Assembly: GCA_002403895.1 (NCBI GenBank)
Contig: DHIQ01000140.1
Span: 7,218 to 34,124, forward strand
Reading direction: 5' to 3'
Length of the DNA: 26,907 nt
Source: Candidatus Neomicrothrix sp. UBA4742
GTDB taxonomy: Bacteria; Actinomycetota; Acidimicrobiia; Acidimicrobiales; Acidimicrobilacustridaceae
The position numbers and the translations under genes were made by a program. Of this stretch, positions 22,127 through 26,907 are shown piece by piece; position 1 is the stretch's first letter, and every line of letters begins with the position of its first letter. The notes below the pieces were generated by a model. It was given only the letters and a program-made list of their open reading frames with translations. It was not told the origin of the DNA and ran no database searches.

Positions 22127-22807
22127 TCAGGCCAGGTCGCGGGCGGCTTCGACGAACTCCTTGCGGATACCCGTGACGAAGGGGATCTCCTCCTTCGTGT
22201 AGGCCCGGGCCTTCGCGTCACGGAGCCGCCGCAGGCAGTCCACGATCCGCGACACGTCGTCCGATTCGAACGCGAGGATCCATTCCCAGTCGGAAAGGCC
22301 GAACGCGCTGGTGGTGTTCGCCAGGACGTCCGGGAACTCCCGGCCGAGCTCGCCGTGTTCGCGGAGCAAGGCCGATCGCTCCTCGGCCGGGAGCAGGTAC
22401 CACTCGATGGTGCGCACGTACGGATACACGCATGCGAACCTCTTCGGCGGGACGCCCTTCACGAACGCCGGGCGGTGGTCCTTGCTGAACTCGGCTGGCC
22501 GAACCACCCCCATGAACGCGTGGGTCAGCTCCAGGCGCCGGCCGAACGCGGTCCGGCGGAACGCCACCAGCAGATCCTGGATGTCGTCGGGCGACCGCGC
22601 CACCCACCACATCATCAGCTCGGCGTCCGGCCGGAACCCCACGGTCGAATACGTCCCCCGGACCTGCACGCGTTCGGACCACTCCTTCAACAGGATGTCG
22701 GCCTCGTGCGCGATCGAATCGAGATCGCTGGGTGGCCGGTTCCGCAGGTCCTCGGTCGACCGGAACACCGGGTAGTACGCGTAGACCGCTTCGCTCACTT
22801 CGTCCAT
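22127..22807 (-). CDS. hemQ: Coprohaem decarboxylase (HemQ/ChdC)
   Basis: The 226-residue protein belongs to the chlorite dismutase-like family, HemQ branch. It decarboxylates two propionates of coprohaem III to give haem b, using peroxide, in the last step of the coproporphyrin-dependent pathway. Tyr128 in YPYVRTIEWYLL matches the catalytic Tyr of HemQ, and His151 in HGELGR matches the proximal haem ligand. The actinobacterial-type C-terminal half is complete. The ATG at 22807 overlaps the hemY stop by 13 bases. It lacks the arginine-rich distal site of true chlorite dismutases as far as can be judged by eye. Confidence 0.92.
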   Translation of the reverse strand: MDEVSEAVYAYYPVFRSTEDLRNRPPSDLDSIAHEADILLKEWSERVQVRGTYSTVGFRPDAELMMWWVARSPDDIQDLLVAFRRTAFGRRLELTHAFMGVVRPAEFSKDHRPAFVKGVPPKRFACVYPYVRTIEWYLLPAEERSALLREHGELGREFPDVLANTTSAFGLSDWEWILAFESDDVSRIVDCLRRLRDAKARAYTKEEIPFVTGIRKEFVEAARDLA

Positions 22808-24309
22808 CCGAACGCCTCGCTCTCCATCTCGTCGCCGGGCTGAGCCGTGCCCACGCCGTGCAGGTACGACCGGACCCTCCCGGTCACCTCGCCCGCCTGC
22901 CGGACGCAGTCGGCGATGCCGATCCCGTCGTAGGCAGAACCCACCACGAAGACCCCCGGCGTCTTCGCCACCGCGCCCTCGATCCGGGCCAGGCGTTCGA
23001 GATGTCCGACCTCATATTGCGGCATCGCCCGGTTCCATCGCACGACGGTGGCGTCCGCGGGCGCCGCACCCAGCGGCGTGGCCTGCTGTACCTCGCGGTC
23101 GACGGCGGCGACCAACTCCTCGTCGGACAGGTCGAGCGGCGCGGGATCGACGGCGCTCCCCGCGAAGCACCGGACCACGGCCCGGTCCCCGAACGCATCC
23201 GACGGCCACTTCCGCGACAGCCACGTGCAGGCCGTGATCATCCCGTCCTTGGCCGGCACGACGAAGCCGGTCCGGTCCGGCAACCGCTCCGCAGTCCCCT
23301 CCGGATACACCAGGACCACGACGGCGGTCGAGGCGTACCGGACGGCGTCGAGCTCGACGGCCGCCTCGGGGTTCACCGGCCGGAGCAGCCGCGCCGATTC
23401 GAAGGCCGGGGTGGCCAGGACCACGGCGTCGGCCGTGTGGCGCTCCTCTCCCACCTGCACCACGAACCCGCCGGCCGCGCGCGGTCCGGGCGGGGGCGGC
23501 AGGATGGCCGACACGGGCGACTGCAGGTGGATCCGCGACGGACGGATCGCGTTCTCGAGCGTTTCGACCAGGCGGATCAGGCCTCCCCAGACCGTGGCGA
23601 ACATGGGCCCGGCGGCGGCCGGCTTCGCCGCGAGGGATCGGTCCTCGGTGGCGTCGCCCAACCTGGCCGCACCTTTCAGCGAGGCTCGCGCACCCCGCAT
23701 CAGGCTGCCGTGATCCCGCTCCCACCGCTGCAGCTCGGGGAAGGTGGCCTGGACCGACAGCCGGTCGACGTCTCCGGCGTGCAGGCCGGCCAGGAGCGGC
23801 GCGACCAGTATGTCGACCGCGTCCCGGCCCATCCGCCGGCCCACCAGCGAACCCAGGGACTCGTCGGCTTCGTCCTTCCGCGGCCGCTTCCACAGGTCGC
23901 CCAGCGCCCGGAGGCGACCCCCGAACGGGAGCCCGGGCCACCGCAGCAGACCCGATGCATCGGACGGGATGCCGAACGCCGACCTCGCCGGGAAGGGGAC
24001 CAGCCGGCCCCGGGTCCACACGAACGCGCCGGACGTGCCGGGCACGATCAGTTCGCCGCCCAGGCCGACCTCCTTGCACAGGTCGACCGCCCACGGCTTG
24101 CGGACGACGAACGAGTCCGCGCCGCCTTCGACCAGGATCCCGGCCACCTCGACGGGCCGGAGCTTGCCGCCGGGCTCGCGGCCGGCTTCCAGGACGGTGA
24201 CGTCGATCGGGAGACCGTTCGCGCTGCGGACCAGACGGTAGGCGGTGGCGAGCCCGGCGATCCCGGCCCCGACCACCACGACGTGGCGCCGGGATGCCCC
24301 GGGGCTCAT
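22795..24309 (-). CDS. hemY: Coproporphyrinogen III oxidase (HemY/CgoX), FAD-dependent
   Basis: The 504-residue flavoprotein has an N-terminal FAD-binding dinucleotide fold, VVVVGAGIAGLATAYRL, at about 10-26, with the ribose-binding Glu in TVLEAGREPGG. The C-terminal FAD-contact motif is FVVGSAYDGIGIADCVRQ. In the pathway implied by the neighbouring hemQ and hemH, it oxidises coproporphyrinogen III to coproporphyrin III with oxygen rather than acting as a classical protoporphyrinogen oxidase. The ATG at 24309 overlaps the hemH stop as ATGA; a much longer frame upstream is antisense-like and rejected. An Arg-rich linker region is not seen. Confidence 0.92.
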   Translation of the reverse strand: MSPGASRRHVVVVGAGIAGLATAYRLVRSANGLPIDVTVLEAGREPGGKLRPVEVAGILVEGGADSFVVRKPWAVDLCKEVGLGGELIVPGTSGAFVWTRGRLVPFPARSAFGIPSDASGLLRWPGLPFGGRLRALGDLWKRPRKDEADESLGSLVGRRMGRDAVDILVAPLLAGLHAGDVDRLSVQATFPELQRWERDHGSLMRGARASLKGAARLGDATEDRSLAAKPAAAGPMFATVWGGLIRLVETLENAIRPSRIHLQSPVSAILPPPPGPRAAGGFVVQVGEERHTADAVVLATPAFESARLLRPVNPEAAVELDAVRYASTAVVVLVYPEGTAERLPDRTGFVVPAKDGMITACTWLSRKWPSDAFGDRAVVRCFAGSAVDPAPLDLSDEELVAAVDREVQQATPLGAAPADATVVRWNRAMPQYEVGHLERLARIEGAVAKTPGVFVVGSAYDGIGIADCVRQAGEVTGRVRSYLHGVGTAQPGDEMESEAFGWTK

Positions 24310-25292
24310 GCTCCGGACGCGGACGCGGCGAGGTGGTCGCGGATCACCGAGGCCAGCGCGTGGACGAAGGCGGGGTCCGCGTTGGGCATCTCGGTTCGCT
24401 CGAACCGGACGCCGGCGTCCGAGGCCACCTGACGAGCTTCGATGTCGAGGTCGTACAGGATCTCCAGGTGGTCGGAGACGAACCCGGCCGAGCAGCTGAT
24501 CACGGCCGGATGTCCGGCGGCGGCCAGGTCGCGGATGACGTCCTCGACCGGCGGACCCCACCATGGATCGGCCGTCCGGCCCGCGCTCTGCCAGCCGGTC
24601 GCGTACTCGGTCAGCCCCAGCCGGCCGGCCACCAGGTCGGCGGTCTCCCGCAGACCCTCGACGTACCGACAGGCCGTCTCGCACGCGGGTGAGGTGCAGA
24701 GCTTGCAGCGGAGTGTCCCGTCGCCCAGCTGGCGCGTGGGCAGGCTGTGGGCCGAGAACACCACCGCGGCGCCGTCCCGTTCGTCCTGCGCCAGCCGGCC
24801 CAGCGCGTCCGACACCCGACCTGCCAGGAGCTCGACGAATCCCGGATGGTCGAACCACCGCCGGACGAAGGTGAACTCCGGCCCGCCCCGTTCGACCAGG
24901 GCCTTCTCCACCCGTTCGACGTAGGTATCCACCGACATGCCGGACCAGTGCGGGGCCAGCACCAGCCCGACCGCGCGTTCGATGCCGTCCCGCCGCATCT
25001 CCTCCACGCCGTCGGCGATGAAGGGCGGCGAGTGCTTCATGCCAAGGTACCCGCGGAACGCGCCCTGGTCCTCGGCGTTGAGGGCGTCGACGGCACCACG
25101 GGCCTGATCGCGCGTGATGTCGAGCAACGGGAAGCGGTTCCCGATCGCAGCGTACCTGTCCTTCAGCTCCCGGAGGTGCTCGGGTGAAGGTGGGCGCCCG
25201 CCGCGGATGTCCGTGTAGTAGCGCTCCACGTCGTCCGGACCGGCGGCGGTGCCGTAGGCCATGAACAGGACGCCGATCGCGCGTGAGCTCAC
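24306..25292 (-). CDS. hemH: Coproporphyrin ferrochelatase (HemH/CpfC) with internal four-Cys cluster
   Basis: The 328-residue ferrochelatase inserts iron into coproporphyrin III. The conserved metal-binding His182 lies in FSAHSLP and the acidic partner Glu277 in DHLEILYD. Four cysteines, C196, C199, C204 and C208 (LRCKLCTSPACETAC), form a compact internal cluster just after the catalytic His, consistent with the [2Fe-2S] clusters reported in some bacterial ferrochelatases. The GTG start at 25292 overlaps the hemE TGA as GTGA and has GAGGAGG four bases upstream; another GTG is directly before it. A longer frame upstream lies inside hemE and is not real. Confidence 0.93.
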   Translation of the reverse strand: MSSRAIGVLFMAYGTAAGPDDVERYYTDIRGGRPPSPEHLRELKDRYAAIGNRFPLLDITRDQARGAVDALNAEDQGAFRGYLGMKHSPPFIADGVEEMRRDGIERAVGLVLAPHWSGMSVDTYVERVEKALVERGGPEFTFVRRWFDHPGFVELLAGRVSDALGRLAQDERDGAAVVFSAHSLPTRQLGDGTLRCKLCTSPACETACRYVEGLRETADLVAGRLGLTEYATGWQSAGRTADPWWGPPVEDVIRDLAAAGHPAVISCSAGFVSDHLEILYDLDIEARQVASDAGVRFERTEMPNADPAFVHALASVIRDHLAASASGA

Positions 25293-26404
25293 CACGCCTC
25301 CTCGCCGTCCTCCATCGGGCGCGCGGTCCGTTCGTGCACCAGGTCCACCAGCTGTTGCAGGGTGGCCACCGGGGTCCCCGGCAGCACGCCATGCCCCAGG
25401 TTGAAGATGTGGCCGGGCCGGCCCGCGGCGCGCCGGAGCACCGCCAGCGCTTTCGCCTCCACGGCTTCCCACGGAGCCAGACACGTCGCCGGGTCGAGGT
25501 TCCCTTGGATGGCCACGTCGAACCCGACCCGTTCCCACGCCTCGTGCAGCGGCACCCGCCAGTCCACGCCCACGACGTCCGCCCCGGCCTGCCGCATCAG
25601 CGGCAGCAGCTCGCCGGTGCCCACGCCGAAGTGGATCCGCGGCACGCCGACCTCGGCCAGCCCGTCGAAGATGCCCCGCATGGTGGGCAGGACGAACAGC
25701 GTGTAGTCGTCGGGATCGAGGGCCCCCACCCAGCTGTCGAAGATCTGGACCGCCTGCACGCCGGCCGCGACCTGGGCCAGCAGGAAGGCCAGCACGGCCG
25801 CCCCCAGGATCTCCATGAGCATCGCCCACCGTTCGGGATCCCCGTGCATGAACGCCTTCGTCATCTCGTGGTTGCGGGAGGGGCCGCCTTCGACCAGGTA
25901 GCTGGCCAGCGTGAAGGGCGCCCCTGCGAACCCGATCAGGGGGACCGCGAGCTCTTTGCGGAGCATGCGGATGGCCTCCAGCACGTACGGCACGTCGGCC
26001 TCGGGGTCGAGCGGGCGGAGGCGGCGGAGATCCTCCGGGCCGCGCAGGGGATCGTCGACCAGGGGCCCGACGCCGGGTTCGATCCGCACGTCCATCCCCA
26101 TCGCCGCGACCGGGACCATGATGTCGCTGAACAGGATCGCCGCGTCCAGCGGCATGTACTCGAACGGGAGGAGTGTGACCCGCGTGGCGAGCTCCGGATC
26201 GCGGCACATCTCGAGGATGTCCCGGCCCAGCCGCAGCTTTCGATACTCGGGAAGGTAACGGCCGGCTTGCCGCATGAACCAGACCGGGGTCCGGTCGACC
26301 GGCAGACGGTGGCAGGCCCGAAGGAACCGGTCTCCCGGTCCCGAGCCGGTCGCGGCGGGAGGGTCCGGTGGGAGCTCGACGGGCTCGTGCGGCGGGTCGC
26401 CCAT
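25289..26404 (-). CDS. hemE: Uroporphyrinogen decarboxylase
   Basis: The 371-residue enzyme converts uroporphyrinogen III to coproporphyrinogen III. Signature one, PVWFMRQAGRYLPEYR, gives Arg45 and Arg49. Catalytic Asp94 lies in LFSDIMVP, and the second signature is GFAGAPFTLASYLVEGG. The first 24 residues are a Pro/Gly-rich extension. ATG 26404 has GGAG five bases upstream. It is the first gene of the haem operon and diverges from the membrane protein gene at 26501, leaving a 96-bp shared promoter region. Confidence 0.95.
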   Translation of the reverse strand: MGDPPHEPVELPPDPPAATGSGPGDRFLRACHRLPVDRTPVWFMRQAGRYLPEYRKLRLGRDILEMCRDPELATRVTLLPFEYMPLDAAILFSDIMVPVAAMGMDVRIEPGVGPLVDDPLRGPEDLRRLRPLDPEADVPYVLEAIRMLRKELAVPLIGFAGAPFTLASYLVEGGPSRNHEMTKAFMHGDPERWAMLMEILGAAVLAFLLAQVAAGVQAVQIFDSWVGALDPDDYTLFVLPTMRGIFDGLAEVGVPRIHFGVGTGELLPLMRQAGADVVGVDWRVPLHEAWERVGFDVAIQGNLDPATCLAPWEAVEAKALAVLRRAAGRPGHIFNLGHGVLPGTPVATLQQLVDLVHERTARPMEDGEEAW

Positions 26405-26500
26405 AGCGACTCCAAGGGTACAGGGAGGCGCCGAGCGGCGGGCACCCGAGATGCCCTGCTTCCCGGGTGGGGCGTGCGCGAAGGGCTAATGTAGGGAGCC

Positions 26501-26907
26501 ATGACACATCTGGTCACCGCGGCGGCGCTTTCGATCGGAGTACTGGGGGCCGTGGTCGTCCTCATCGGCGAGCAGGTCGAACGCACGCTGCTGAAGGTGG
26601 GCGGCCTGGTCCTGCTCCTGGCAGCTATCGCCGTGGTGGCCGGCATGAAGGCTCAGAACCCGGCGCAGGCGGCCGATCCGAGCGCCGCGTCGAGTGCGCT
26701 GCAGGACGCCTCGCCGTGGTTCTTGCTCTCTCCGTCGCCGAGCCCGTCGCCGTCGCCGATCCCGTCGCCCTCGCCCAAGAAGAAGCCGAAGCCTTCGCCG
26801 TCACCGAGCCCGTCGCCGACCACGATCACCTACCAGCCGCCGCCACTCCCGCCGAGCCCATCGCCGTCGCCGAAGCCGTCGCCTTCGCCCAGCCCGTCGC
26901 CGTCGCC
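26501..26907 (+). CDS. Membrane protein with long Pro-Ser tail, 3' end missing
   Basis: The first 135 codons are visible and the gene runs off the right edge. Two hydrophobic helices lie at about 3-23 and 30-49, followed from about residue 77 by a low-complexity tail of Pro-Ser pairs with Lys interruptions. Such tails form extended linkers or wall-spanning stalks in Gram-positive bacteria. A TAATGT sequence lies eight bases before the ATG, so the message may be leaderless; a GGGAG close by may also act as ribosome-binding site. No function can be named. Confidence 0.7.
   Translation, partial: MTHLVTAAALSIGVLGAVVVLIGEQVERTLLKVGGLVLLLAAIAVVAGMKAQNPAQAADPSAASSALQDASPWFLLSPSPSPSPSPIPSPSPKKKPKPSPSPSPSPTTITYQPPPLPPSPSPSPKPSPSPSPSPS
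26731..26907 (+). repeat. CCGTCG-rich coding repeat (Pro-Ser tail)
   Basis: Repeats of the hexamer family CCGTCG/CCGAGC/CCCTCG encode Ser-Pro pairs in the tail of the membrane protein. The run continues to the window edge, so its length is unknown, and it may be prone to copy-number change or to assembly errors. Confidence 0.75.

Noticed and set aside
25293-26507. N-terminal extension of hemH to 733 codons
   Set aside because: It overlaps hemE in another frame, whereas hemE has full family signatures; hemH starts at a coupled GTG.
1-26907. CRISPR array expected beside cas1
   Set aside because: No set of regularly spaced 25-40 bp repeats was found near cas1 or elsewhere; the only repetitive tract is the Pro-Ser coding repeat at the right edge.

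Overview
The window is high-GC DNA from a bacterium that I judge to be an actinomycete-type lineage (Actinomycetota or a close uncultivated relative). The reasons are an InhA-like enoyl-ACP reductase, a coproporphyrin-type haem operon (hemE-hemH-hemY-hemQ) whose ferrochelatase has an internal four-cysteine cluster, frequent GTG/TTG starts, and apparently leaderless genes. The assignment rests on gene families only; there is no rRNA or tRNA gene in the window to confirm it.

Positions 1 to about 12,540 form an accessory, probably mobile block. On the minus strand, in transcription order, lie a winged-HTH-like protein of unknown role, a solo Cas1 integrase with a C-terminal zinc ribbon and HTH, and the start of a type I restriction-modification methylase (HsdM) that runs off the left edge. 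Diverging from them on the plus strand is a tightly overlapping operon: a ribbon-helix-helix protein, a ParB-domain/DNA-methyltransferase fusion, a RepA-like AAA ATPase, an HTH protein, a cysteine-rich protein and a large family B DNA polymerase. Several small unknown proteins and a DUF3800 gene follow. There is no Cas2, no effector cas gene and no CRISPR array. A Cas1 integrase with its own PolB is the defining pair of casposons (self-synthesising Cas1 transposons, known mostly from archaea), so this is best read as a casposon-like element in a bacterium. Cas1 and PolB carry almost the same C-terminal zinc ribbon, the polymerase's proofreading domain looks catalytically dead, and a 101-bp cruciform-like insert sits inside the polB gene. 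The left end is outside the window, so inverted repeats and a target duplication could not be tested; the right end probably lies in 12,541-12,778.

From 12,779 onward the genes look like ordinary chromosome: a small conserved hypothetical; a membrane-anchored PQQ-type beta-propeller; an SCP2-alpha/beta hydrolase fusion; a PAS protein coupled to a metallo-beta-lactamase-fold protein; fabI; a MoxR / DUF58 / DUF4129 membrane operon on the minus strand; and a translationally coupled haem operon hemE-hemH-hemY-hemQ, also on the minus strand. HemE makes coproporphyrinogen III, HemY oxidises it to coproporphyrin III, HemH inserts iron, and HemQ decarboxylates coprohaem to haem b. A divergent membrane protein with a long Pro-Ser tail runs off the right edge.
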